From Pseudoxanthomonas jiangsuensis (GTDB taxonomy: Bacteria > Pseudomonadota > Gammaproteobacteria > Xanthomonadales > Xanthomonadaceae): DNA of 64,000 nucleotides. Positions 49,232-57,249 of this stretch are shown here, one piece after another. Below the pieces are notes generated by a model. The model made no database searches. It was not told the DNA's origin and saw only the letters and a list, made by a program, of their open reading frames with translations. Made by a program: the position numbers and the translations under genes. Positions within the stretch are counted from its first letter, which is position 1, and every line of letters starts with the position of its first letter. The DNA is taken from NCBI RefSeq assembly GCF_010093185.1, contig NZ_PDWL01000017.1:31739-95738 (forward strand), given 5' to 3'.

Positions 49232-50071
49232 TCAAGGAGGGCTGTTGCCATCCAGCCGATGGAAGTAGTTGATGAAGCTCGATGCCATGTCCAGCACCAG
49301 CAGCGCTTCGCTGTGGCCAGCATCGGAGGGGGCAACGCTACCATGGCCGATGTTCGGCTGCTTGTTCCGGTAGATGTAAAACTGTTCTAAGGCGTTGGCG
49401 ATCGTCGTATCGACGAGCTTTCTGCTCCGGATCTCCTTCACGGCTTCGCCTAAGGTCGAGGCTTTGACGCCTTTCTCGGCAAGCCAGGCCTTCAGGTAGC
49501 CCTCGATGGCCTTCATCGAGTTCGTGATCGAGTTTTCGGCGGACACTTCCTTCGGCGCGACCAGGGCCTGCCGCGCATCGCGCAGCAGCGCGGCGATCGC
49601 CGGGTGTTGGGACGCGGCCTCCTCCGCCCGATCGACTTCTTCCACCAATGCGTCGTACTTGACCTCGACCTGCACGGTTCCGGCACCGTGATCCGTGGCT
49701 TCGTAGCCGATGTGGTGGTAGTCGAACAGGTCGTTCGCCTCCCTTCGCTTCAGCCGCCGAATGGCGATGAGCGCCTCGACCATGCTCAGCACTTCATGCC
49801 ACTGCGCGGTCAGCACTAGGTCCACAAGCAGGTCGCTGCTGTAAAACTCGTTGATGGTGTCCTCGCCGACCAACCGCTCGTAGTCCTTGTTGACCATCAC
49901 CGACAGGTGGCGATAGACGCCGTATTCGCGTAGGTGCCCGTCCTCGCTGTCGTGGATCCGTTCCAGAACGGTCTTGAGTAGGTCGTAGCGGAATGCGGCG
50001 GGTACGAATTTGTACCGCAGTTTGCATGGTTCGTAGTCGAGCTTGTGTCGGCGAGTGAAGCTGGTCAGCAT
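49232..50071 (-). CDS. Abi_C-type (abortive infection C-terminal) protein
   Basis: 279 residues, soluble. The N-terminal half (LRYKFVPAAFRYDLLKTVLE, VLSMVEALIAIRRLKRREAN) is helical and of no named family I recognise. The C-terminal 110 residues (ENSITNSMKAIEGYLKAWL, FYIYRNKQPNIGHGS, EALLVLDMASSFINYF) fit the Abi_C pattern found in phage-exclusion proteins. The RN...GHG motif recalls HEPN-like ribonucleases. Codon use is less GC-rich than in the neighbours to the left. With the two genes that follow it suggests a defence island. Activity untested. Confidence 0.65.
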   Translation of the reverse strand: MLTSFTRRHKLDYEPCKLRYKFVPAAFRYDLLKTVLERIHDSEDGHLREYGVYRHLSVMVNKDYERLVGEDTINEFYSSDLLVDLVLTAQWHEVLSMVEALIAIRRLKRREANDLFDYHHIGYEATDHGAGTVQVEVKYDALVEEVDRAEEAASQHPAIAALLRDARQALVAPKEVSAENSITNSMKAIEGYLKAWLAEKGVKASTLGEAVKEIRSRKLVDTTIANALEQFYIYRNKQPNIGHGSVAPSDAGHSEALLVLDMASSFINYFHRLDGNSPP

Positions 50072-50316
50072 TGGCGGTCCAATGGGGTGAGCGCAATCCG
50101 GCTACGTAGTTTAAGGTGTGCAGACGTGACATCGGCGGCAGTACATTTGCCTGATCTTTCTGAGGATCGCCGCGCCTATGCCCTATCTTTTGTGTCGGGC
50201 GTGCGAAAGCATCATCGGCGACTACGAACGCTACAGCCTAGAGTTACTTCGCTGCGAGGGAACTGTCGCGCAGTAGTTACTCGAACTTCGTAATCATCGC
50301 CCGTTGGTTCGACCTC

Positions 50317-51213
50317 TCAGTAGTTTGCAACAGCGTCATGGAAATCCAGTTCGTGCACAATTACGACTCGTACGCCCTCCTTGCGCAGCTTGATCGCTTT
50401 CTCCACTTTGCGCCCATAGCACGAGTAAGCCCAGCATTGGTTCCCCTCGGCTCCGATAACCACGTAGTGGACTTTCTTTGAGGGACTCGCATGGCTTGTC
50501 CCTCCAAGGCGAGAGACGATATGTTCAAGCTGTGAGCGCGTGAATCGATTAGATGCTCCGGTAAAGCAGAATCCGCGATTCTCAAACAAAATCTCGGGAT
50601 CGACTGCGCATAGTCCAACGACTTGGCCTGACTCTGGCTCAGTAACGGGTGCCTTCACTATTGTTTTAGAGTCTAGAAGCGCGGTGAACTCAGCGAAGAA
50701 GGAGCTGAGTAGGTCGTGCTCATGGGGATCTATCCTCTTGTCCGCAAGCACGCCGGTTATCAAGCTACCTATCTCATCGAATGGCCAGCAGGATCTCAAA
50801 TGAGGATGCTGCTCCATCCACTCAGACAGTCCCCTGAGCTCTTCTTCGGTAATCTTAGTGTCCGCGACTATGCCGCCAAGTATTGCGTGAAGTCGCTGGA
50901 GATCGGACGTTGTTTGATCGTAGAACTCTTGCGACCGCAGCCTCTCGCAAAGCCACACAATGTCTTCTCGTTCCTCAGGATCGAGTACCCCGTCGCTTAA
51001 GGCTGCCGATACTAGCGGCACAAATTCGTTGAACGGATGTAGATCTCTCAGCTCTTCGTGCTCTTCAAGCCATATGTTGAGGTAGCTGACCTCAAGCTCG
51101 TTGATGCGCCCATCAATGGCAATTCCCTCAATGATGCCAAGAAGTGAGTTGATTGATCTATCTAGACGAGCCTTGCCTGTGAACTTAGCGTACGGCTGCT
51201 GATCTGGATGCAT
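50317..51213 (-). CDS. tandem TerB-like domains plus C-terminal BRCT domain
   Basis: 298 residues. Two related alpha-helical acidic units (IIEGIAIDGRINELEVSYL...ALSDGVLDPEEREDI and ILGGIVADTKITEEELRGL...VLADKRIDPHEHDLL) look like TerB-type repeats with DGxI/DxxI metal-binding-like loops. Residues about 215-298 form a BRCT domain as in bacterial DNA ligase (ENRGFCFTGASNRFTRSQLE, IVSRLGGTSHASPSKKVHYVVIG, KVEKAIKLRKEGVRVVIVHE). The ATG at 51213 has GGAAG seven bases upstream; the ATG at 51219 is too close. Possibly binds DNA ends or 5'-phosphates in a defence or repair role. Confidence 0.7.
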   Translation of the reverse strand: MHPDQQPYAKFTGKARLDRSINSLLGIIEGIAIDGRINELEVSYLNIWLEEHEELRDLHPFNEFVPLVSAALSDGVLDPEEREDIVWLCERLRSQEFYDQTTSDLQRLHAILGGIVADTKITEEELRGLSEWMEQHPHLRSCWPFDEIGSLITGVLADKRIDPHEHDLLSSFFAEFTALLDSKTIVKAPVTEPESGQVVGLCAVDPEILFENRGFCFTGASNRFTRSQLEHIVSRLGGTSHASPSKKVHYVVIGAEGNQCWAYSCYGRKVEKAIKLRKEGVRVVIVHELDFHDAVANY

Positions 51214-51660
51214 GATCATTCTTCCAAGAGTGGACTAGACGCTGCTAAGGACGTCTCAAAGGTTGTTGAAGCCGCCGACTTTGCTGCATTCCATTGCGCC
51301 TGCAAAGGAGTGTCAAGCAAGCTAAGGGAAGTCTAGGCCCTAGGCCTCGTGGTCCCCGCCCCCCCCGCCCCTCTAGCTCAGCTTTGGTGTAGCGGGGAAT
51401 GAGGTTCGTCCGCGTTTCCGCCGAATCTCCGCCCCTTGCATTGTGAGTTAGGGTTCGCTGCAACTAAGTGGCTGAAAATAATAGTTAAAATCAACGGCTT
51501 CCGGGTCTGAGCCAAGGGTTGAGCCCGACTGACAGCCCGTGTGAAACCGGCACAAGCGGTGGACCCGCCAGGGCGAACTTGCCGTGGCTCAGGAGGTAGA
51601 TCGTCTGCGGGCCTGCTGATCCGTATGCTGGAGACACGGGAGTGGAATGGGGAGCAGGGC
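51214..51660. other. divergent intergenic region
   Basis: It separates the leftward TerB-BRCT gene from the rightward ATPase gene. I see a C-run (CCCCGCCCCCCCCGCCCC near 51356) and a GGAG ribosome site for the ATPase at its right end, but no RNA gene or recognisable operator. In-frame codons upstream of 51661 lack family similarity. Confidence 0.4.
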
Positions 51661-54273
51661 ATGGCCATTTACGAGGAAGTGTTGGCTTGGTCTGGAAGGT
51701 TGCCGATATGGCGTCAGGACGCGCTGCGTCGTCTATGCGTCCACGGCTCGTGGAGCGACCAAGACTTGGACGAGCTCCTGGATCTCGCCAAGCAGCAACA
51801 CGGCGTCGCGAGCGGACTAGAGCCGGCCATCGAGCCAGCGCCATTTGCAGAGGATCACTTCCCGGCAGAAGCGACCGATGGCGCACTGGTAACGCTCACT
51901 TCCCTTCACACACTGAACAACGTCGGGAGAATCCCGGGCGACCAGGTGCTCGAGTTCGCAGCACAGGGATTGACCATCGCGTATGGAGGCAACGGCACCG
52001 GCAAATCGGGGTATGCACGTGTACTCAAGCAGGCTTGTCGTGCGAGGAGCCCTGGGGCGGTCTACCCCAACGCCTATGATCCGCAGTTCCAACAACTTAC
52101 ACCCAGCGCATCGCTCACCTTCCTAATAGACGATGAGCCCCATGAGGCGAACTGGAGTGGTCGGCGCGGGCACGTCGCCCCCGCAGCACTGCGAGCCATC
52201 GCAGTTTTTGACGGCGACTGCGCGCGGCACTATCTCCAGACGAGAGAGGTTGCGACTTTCCAGCCGGTGGCCTTGACCCAACTGCAGCAGCTAGCTAGCG
52301 GACTCAATCAGGCGCTGCGGCCCAGACTTCAAGCTGAGATCAATACGCTCGCCGTAAATACAGCGCCGTTCAATGTCATTCCCGTTGACACCGAAGCGGG
52401 GCGTGCCCTGCATCCAGTAAGTACGCGCACCGACTTGGACCAAGTGCGCAGGCTCGCCAACCTGTCTCCTGATGAGATGCAAGAGCTAGCTCGCCTTCCG
52501 CAAGAGATCGCCGAGGCGGACCCTACATCCAAGGCTACCGTTCTAGAGAACGCGGCAACAAGGGTCGATGAGTTGGTCAGTGCGGTTGAAGCGGCTAACG
52601 TTGTGTCCGACGAGTTGCTTGACGCCAAGCATTCCGCCTACCTGATGCTGCGAGAGGCTGAGATTGCGGAGCGGGCTGCCGCGGCTCTCTTGCAGTCGGA
52701 AGACCCTGAGCAGTTACTCCCTGGGACAGGGCAAGGGCCCTGGGCATTGTTATTCAGTGCGGCGCGCGAGTTTTCAACGCGCGCTGCGTATGTGGCGAAC
52801 GCATTCCCAGTGACAGGAGATGGGGCTCAGTGCCTTCTATGCCAGCAGGAGCTGTCGCCGGTCGCAAAGGAGCGACTGCAAAGGTTCGACCGATTTGTGC
52901 GAGATTCCGCCTCTGCAACCGCGCAGCAGGCGCGCACGAGATGGCAGCAGATCGTCGGCGAGGTCGCGCAGGCAAGCGCGTCCTTCACTCTCTCTGACAC
53001 AATGGCTACAAGCCTCGGTCGTCGAGTGGATACTCTGCCGGCTGGTATCCGCACATTCCAAGAAGATCTGGCCTCTCGGCTGAGGTGGCTCCAACGTGCC
53101 GTATCAGGTGGGCAGTGGGATAATAGGCCCGCTTTCCGAGTTGTCAGCCCCGCTCCTGCAATTCGTCAGATTGCGAATGACCTGCGCGCCGAAGCTGCGG
53201 CCATGCGAGCCAATCTTGATGCAGAAGCCTTGGCGGCGAAGCGCCGTCGTCTGAGGGAGCTCCAGACGAGAAGCGTACTCTCGGAGCACATAGAGAGTAT
53301 CGCCCTTGTTGTGCGGAACCTGGTCCACAAGGCCAAGCTTGAAAGCTGCCTAGCGGACGTCGGAAACACCAGGCCAATCACCACCTTCGCTGGGCAGCTC
53401 GCTCGGAGGCACGTCAGCGACGCCCTTGCTGCCAGAATGAACCAGGAGCTTGAACGCCTGGACCTCTACCACATCCGCGCTGAAATCAGCTCCACGGGCG
53501 ATGCGGGTTCCACTAGGCTGGGTATCGTCCTGTCCGGCAGCCAGTTAGACCCCCACCTTGTCCTCAGCGAGGCTGAGCAGCGGATGTGTGCGTTGGCCTA
53601 CTTCTTTGCCGAGCTCCACCAGTCAGGCTCGACTTCAGGAGTCGTCTTCGACGACCCCGTGTCCAGCCTAGACCATAATCATCGAACTGCTGTTGCACGT
53701 CGTATCGTGGCGGAGTCCGTAGTTCGACAGGTGATTGTTTTCACGCACGACGCTGTGTTCTTCGGCGAATTGACTACGCTTGCGCAAGATGCGGGTGCTG
53801 AGCCTAGTGTTCGGTCCATTGCCTACCGCGCTGAAGGTCCCGGATACATAGATGCCGGTCTGCCATACGACCTGCGTAAGCATAGGGAGCGCATTGCGCA
53901 GCATCGCCTCGACCAACAGCAGATTGCCGCGGTGTTCAATAACCCGCCAGGAGACGCGGAGCGACTGGCTACCCGTAATGCGTACGACGATCTGCGAGTG
54001 ACAATTGAGGTTGGAATCGAGGAGACCATCCTGAATGGCACAGTCGTGAGGTTCCGCGACAACATCTCAGTTGGACGACTTGACGGAGTGAAGGAGGTCG
54101 AAGCCAGTGAGTTTGCCGAGGTCCAGCGACTGCACGACAAGTGCTGCCGCAACGTACGGGCGCACTCCCACGCTGCTGGCCAACAGCGTGCAGTAACGCA
54201 ACCTGCTGAGTTGCTCCAGGACATAGAGGCGGTGAATGCACTGTTCACCGCGATCCGCAGGAGAATCGGGTGA
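51661..54273 (+). CDS. AAA/SMC-like ATPase with zinc-hook motif (AAA_13/RloC-like)
   Basis: 870 residues. Walker A GGNGTGKS at 109-116; two coiled-coil arms flanking a CxxC hook (CLLCQQEL, 391-394), as in Rad50 and RloC; ABC-type signature LSEAEQR near 635; Walker B/D-loop VVFDDPVSSLDH at 661-671 and a switch HDAVFF soon after. The last 150 residues (YDDLRVTIEVGIEETILNGT, RLHDKCCRNVRAHSHA) are the C-terminal region of AAA_13 proteins; I cannot identify the anticodon-nuclease triad of PrrC/RloC there. The start at 51661 (MAIYEEVLAWS) has GGAG six bases upstream. Probably DNA-damage or phage sensing; unproven. Confidence 0.78.
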   Translation: MAIYEEVLAWSGRLPIWRQDALRRLCVHGSWSDQDLDELLDLAKQQHGVASGLEPAIEPAPFAEDHFPAEATDGALVTLTSLHTLNNVGRIPGDQVLEFAAQGLTIAYGGNGTGKSGYARVLKQACRARSPGAVYPNAYDPQFQQLTPSASLTFLIDDEPHEANWSGRRGHVAPAALRAIAVFDGDCARHYLQTREVATFQPVALTQLQQLASGLNQALRPRLQAEINTLAVNTAPFNVIPVDTEAGRALHPVSTRTDLDQVRRLANLSPDEMQELARLPQEIAEADPTSKATVLENAATRVDELVSAVEAANVVSDELLDAKHSAYLMLREAEIAERAAAALLQSEDPEQLLPGTGQGPWALLFSAAREFSTRAAYVANAFPVTGDGAQCLLCQQELSPVAKERLQRFDRFVRDSASATAQQARTRWQQIVGEVAQASASFTLSDTMATSLGRRVDTLPAGIRTFQEDLASRLRWLQRAVSGGQWDNRPAFRVVSPAPAIRQIANDLRAEAAAMRANLDAEALAAKRRRLRELQTRSVLSEHIESIALVVRNLVHKAKLESCLADVGNTRPITTFAGQLARRHVSDALAARMNQELERLDLYHIRAEISSTGDAGSTRLGIVLSGSQLDPHLVLSEAEQRMCALAYFFAELHQSGSTSGVVFDDPVSSLDHNHRTAVARRIVAESVVRQVIVFTHDAVFFGELTTLAQDAGAEPSVRSIAYRAEGPGYIDAGLPYDLRKHRERIAQHRLDQQQIAAVFNNPPGDAERLATRNAYDDLRVTIEVGIEETILNGTVVRFRDNISVGRLDGVKEVEASEFAEVQRLHDKCCRNVRAHSHAAGQQRAVTQPAELLQDIEAVNALFTAIRRRIG

Positions 54274-54471
54274 TGCAGGTTGCGTGGCTAAGTGGTTGAG
54301 GGAGGTCCCCACTTTTGCTGAGTAGACGATCATCACCTAGCTGATGCGGGGATCATCGACTCAGCGGCGGGGAATCCTTGGATAAACGAGGTTTCCGTGG
54401 CGGAAAGCTGAAGTATCCTGGAGTGCATCAACAATGAGATCGCACGACTTTCAGTTAAAGCAGGTTGAAAG

Positions 54472-54796
54472 TCATCTTCTTAGCGATTGAGCTCCCACAT
54501 GCGGCAAGTGTGAAGCTACAGCGACCCCGTACCCGACGCTTGACCACGCTGCATGCGAACCCACGACATACAACGCATCCTTGGCGCGAGACACCATCAC
54601 ATTGAAGATGTTGGGCGAGCTTGCAGCCCAGCGCCGTGCCCCCTGCTGCGCCGCCATGGGAGCGCCCAATATCGCGATTACTGCCTCCGCCTCCTTGCCT
54701 TGGAACGTGTGGATGGTTCCCACACGATCCTGCAGCCACTGCCTCGAATCTACGCCGAGGGAACTGAGCAGATCCGGTTCGGCTGCAATGCGCTTG
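54472..54796 (-). pseudogene. C-terminal remnant of a superfamily 1 (DNA2/Upf1-like) helicase, cut by IS
   Basis: 108 codons remain. They contain the conserved late helicase motifs VGTIHTFQGKEAEAVIAILG (motif V region) and NIFNVMVSRAKDALYVVGS (motif VI region, with the R finger in VSRAK). The reading frame ends at the left inverted repeat of the IS element, and the rest of the helicase is not on its other side. Such helicases are common in defence loci. Confidence 0.8.
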
Positions 54797-54821
54797 TGGA
54801 CCGGCCAGCCTTTCGTAGACA
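54797..54821 (+). repeat. left terminal inverted repeat of the IS3 element
   Basis: TGGACCGGCCAG followed by CCTTTC and GTAGACA. It pairs with the right end with about five mismatches, all in the middle. Confidence 0.9.
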
Positions 54822-54859
54822 TCCGGTTGCCATAATTCATGGCAATGACCGAGGTGTTT

Positions 54860-55141
54860 ATGGGCAACAGCAAGCAGTACACGGATGAGTTCCGTGCCGA
54901 AGCGGTGAAGCAGGTGATCGAGCGTGGCTTCACGGTCGTGGATGTCGCCTCCCGGATCGGGATTCCCAAGCACACGTTGTATGGCTGGGTGCAGGCGGCC
55001 AAGAAGACGGTACCGGCCCCTGGAGCCACGGTTGCGCCGAGCGACTCGGCCGAGATCCGACGGCTCAAGGCTGAGCTGCGGCGGGTGACCGAGGAGCGCG
55101 ACATCCTAAAAAAAGCCGCCGCGTACTTTGCCAAGGGGTAA
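54860..55141 (+). CDS. IS3-family transposase OrfA (helix-turn-helix)
   Basis: 93 residues: YTDEFRAEAVKQVIERGFTV, then VASRIGIPKHTLYGWVQ (helix-turn-helix) and a leucine-zipper-like RRLKAELRRVTEERDILKKA. It binds the IS ends. The ATG at 54860 has GAGGT five bases upstream. Confidence 0.92.
   Translation: MGNSKQYTDEFRAEAVKQVIERGFTVVDVASRIGIPKHTLYGWVQAAKKTVPAPGATVAPSDSAEIRRLKAELRRVTEERDILKKAAAYFAKG
55108..55115 (+). other. programmed -1 frameshift site between orfA and orfB
   Basis: A7G run (AAAAAAAG) near the end of orfA. The orfB frame is -1 relative to orfA and is open from here, so a slip gives the OrfAB transposase, as in other IS3 elements. Confidence 0.8.
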
Positions 55142-55158
55142 GGGCGAAGTACGCGTTC

Positions 55159-56010
55159 ATGCGCGCGCACGCCCGGGAGTTCCGCTTGGTGGCGATGTGC
55201 CGGGTGCTTGGCGTGCAGCGCAGCGGCTACTACGCCTGGCTGCGCCATGGCGCCAGCGCTCGTGAGCGCGAAGATCAGCGTCTGCTGGGGCTGATCAAGC
55301 ACCACTGGCTGGCCAGCGGCACGGTGTATGGCTATCGCAAGATCACCCTGGACCTGCGCGAGGCCGGCGAGCAATGCAGTCGGCACCGCGTCTTGCGGTT
55401 GATGAGGGCAGAAGGTCTGCGTGCCCAAGTCGGCTATGGCCGCAAGCCGCGTCATCGCGGCGGCCCGGCGGGCGTGGTGGCCAACGTGCTCAACCGGGAC
55501 TTCGGGCCACAGGCACCGAACAAGGTCTGGGTCACGGACATCACCTACATCCGGACCTACGAGGGCTGGCTGTTCCTGGCGGCGGTGATGGACCTGTATT
55601 CGCGCCAGATCGTGGGTTGGGCAACCGCTTCGACGATGACCAGCGATCTGGTGCTGCAGGCACTGGTGGCGGCGGCTTGGCGGCGCAAGCCCGGTCCTGG
55701 CGTGATGGTGCACTCCGACCAGGGCTGTCAGTTCACCAGCCGCGATTGGCAGTCGTTCCTGAAAGCGCACCGGATGGTGCCGAGCATGAGCCGACGCGGG
55801 AACTGCCACGACAACGCCGTGGCCGAGAGTTTCTTCAGCGTCTTGAAGAAGGAGCGGATCAAGCGGCGGATCTACCCGACACGCGCCATGGCGGCATCGG
55901 ACGTGTTTGACTACATCGAGATGTTCTACAACCCGATCCGCCGGCATGGTTCCGCTGGCGGACTGTCACCGGTAGAGTTTGAAAGGCGCTACGCGCAGAG
56001 CGGCGACTGA
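55159..56010 (+). CDS. IS3-family transposase OrfB (DDE integrase)
   Basis: 283 residues with the rve/DDE core: first Asp in VWVTDITYI, second in MVHSDQGCQF, and Glu in CHDNAVAESFFSVLKKE. N-terminal HTH_21-like region RSGYYAWLRHGASAREREDQ. Intact, so the element may still be mobile. Normally expressed as the OrfAB fusion through the A7G frameshift. Confidence 0.94.
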   Translation: MRAHAREFRLVAMCRVLGVQRSGYYAWLRHGASAREREDQRLLGLIKHHWLASGTVYGYRKITLDLREAGEQCSRHRVLRLMRAEGLRAQVGYGRKPRHRGGPAGVVANVLNRDFGPQAPNKVWVTDITYIRTYEGWLFLAAVMDLYSRQIVGWATASTMTSDLVLQALVAAAWRRKPGPGVMVHSDQGCQFTSRDWQSFLKAHRMVPSMSRRGNCHDNAVAESFFSVLKKERIKRRIYPTRAMAASDVFDYIEMFYNPIRRHGSAGGLSPVEFERRYAQSGD

Positions 56011-56011
56011 G

Positions 56012-56036
56012 TGTCTACAGAACTCTGGCCGGTCCA
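56012..56036 (-). repeat. right terminal inverted repeat of the IS3 element
   Basis: Reads TGTCTAC...CTGGCCGGTCCA on the plus strand, the inverse of the left end. Confidence 0.9.
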
Positions 56037-56400
56037 CGTCGATCTCGAACGTCCCGATGCCGTGGAGCATTTTGCCGAGGCCCTCGGCGTGCTTGATCGA
56101 TCAGCTGCGCCTGTACCCGAGTCCTTGATCCAGCGTGCCAATCTGTTGCTGACGCTGGCGAGCCTGCACTTAAGTCTTGTTGGCGATGCGGCGAGCGGGC
56201 TCGAGTACCTTCAGCAAGCCATGCGACTTGGTGGCGATCTCGCGGGAGTCCTGCAAGATGCAGGGCAACGTGATGCCACCGCGGCGCTGTTTGTCGATGT
56301 CGGCCGGGCTTTTGATAAGTCCGAGGAGGAGAGCAAGGCTACTGGCTGCTTCTCACTCGCTGAACGTCTGCGCATGCCTCCACCAGAGCCGGATCAATAA
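56037..56400 (+). pseudogene. C-terminal remnant of a TPR-like helical protein
   Basis: About 120 codons in an open frame that enters from inside the IS, so the real N-terminus is lost. The sequence (ALGVLDRSAAPVPESLIQRA, NLLLTLASLHLSLVGDAASGLEYLQQAM, ALFVDVGRAFDKSEEESKATGCFSLAERL) has the rhythm of tetratricopeptide repeats. No named family recognised. It is not related to the helicase remnant on the left, which supports a deletion at the IS. Confidence 0.5.
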
Positions 56401-56602
56401 TTCAGCCGGAGGTCAACTGTCGAGCGTCATTGCAGTTGTTGTATCGGCGCGGGAAAGGCCGCGACTGTCTGCGCTAGCGGGCCCCTTCGGGCAAGGCGCG
56501 TCCGTAGAGCGGTACTTTGCTTTGGAGGACTTTGCCTGAAACAGGTCGCGGCTCGGGTAGTATTCTTGGGGTCGTTAGAACTTCGATAGGCCATGGGTTG
56601 GT

Positions 56603-57151
56603 ATGAAGGCGGCTGGGTTGACAGAAGACAATTCGTTGATGGCGGTGCTCGCGCTGGCGATGATCCGTCAGCCGCGCGCATCTCTCCAGGAATTGGCTAG
56701 GTCTGCGGGTATCAGCAAGGCGACGCTCTATCGCTTCTCCAGAACGCGTGAGCAGCTCTACGAGGTCCTGTTGGCGCACGCCCAGCAGGTGGTTACCAGT
56801 GCGCTTCGCGACGCCGCGCTCGAGAGTGCGGCGCCTCGCAAAGCACTGGAGAAGTTGACGAAAAATGCCTTGGAGCACCGGGAGCTATCGGTTTTCCTCG
56901 TCCATGAGTGGAAGATATCCACCGTAAGAGGGAGCGTGGAGAGCGCTTGGGAGCAGGCCTTGGATGCCTTCTTCCTGCGGGGCCAACAATTGGGCGTCTT
57001 CCGAGTGGACGTGCCAGCTCCTGCACTTACCGAGATCTACGTGGCCAGTCTCAGTGGGATCATAGATGCAGAATACCGTGGCAGGGTGGCAAGGGTCGGA
57101 ATGCAGTGCTTGATTGACAACATGTTCTTCGAAGGAGCCTTGAAAAGGTAG
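56603..57151 (+). CDS. TetR-family transcriptional regulator
   Basis: 182 residues: N-terminal helix-turn-helix (LQELARSAGISKATLYRFSRTREQLYEVLLAHA) and a C-terminal ligand/dimer domain (LSVFLVHEWKISTVRGSVESAWEQALDAFFL, TEIYVASLSGIIDAEYR). It lies alone, convergent with the Na/Pi cotransporter. No target operator was identified in the 200 bases upstream. Effector unknown. Confidence 0.87.
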   Translation: MKAAGLTEDNSLMAVLALAMIRQPRASLQELARSAGISKATLYRFSRTREQLYEVLLAHAQQVVTSALRDAALESAAPRKALEKLTKNALEHRELSVFLVHEWKISTVRGSVESAWEQALDAFFLRGQQLGVFRVDVPAPALTEIYVASLSGIIDAEYRGRVARVGMQCLIDNMFFEGALKR

Positions 57152-57249
57152 AGCCGTGGTCTGTGATCGTAAAAGGTGGAGTGAATCCTCGGCCAGAGCG
57201 CAGTACTAAGCGTGTCCATCGTTGCTCAAGCGATGCCATCTTTCTACGA

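Larger units (their letters stand above)
54797..56036 (+). mobile_element. IS3-family insertion sequence, 1240 bp
   Basis: Bounded by 25-base imperfect inverted repeats TGGACCGGCCAG...GTAGACA (54797-54821 and 56012-56036, inverted), beginning TG and ending CA as in IS3 elements. It holds orfA and orfB with a programmed frameshift site. No target-site duplication is visible: GCTTG on the left against CGTCG on the right. The genes on the two sides are different, so the element probably sits at a deletion joint. Confidence 0.93.

Noticed and set aside
51350..51410. Possible tRNA remnant near a CCCTCTAGCTCAGCTTTGG-like string
   Set aside because: It resembles a D-arm segment, but no acceptor, anticodon or T arm can be folded around it.
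51661..54273. Anticodon nuclease of the PrrC/RloC type
   Set aside because: The ATPase and zinc hook fit, but I could not place the catalytic Arg-Glu-His set in the C-terminal region, so only the ATPase class is claimed.
54472..55947. A long minus-strand frame running through the IS element
   Set aside because: Only the part left of the IS (54472-54796) has protein similarity. The remainder is antisense to the transposase.
54792..56041. Target-site duplication of the IS3 element
   Set aside because: The bases next to the two inverted repeats (GCTTG and CGTCG) do not match at 3 to 5 bases.
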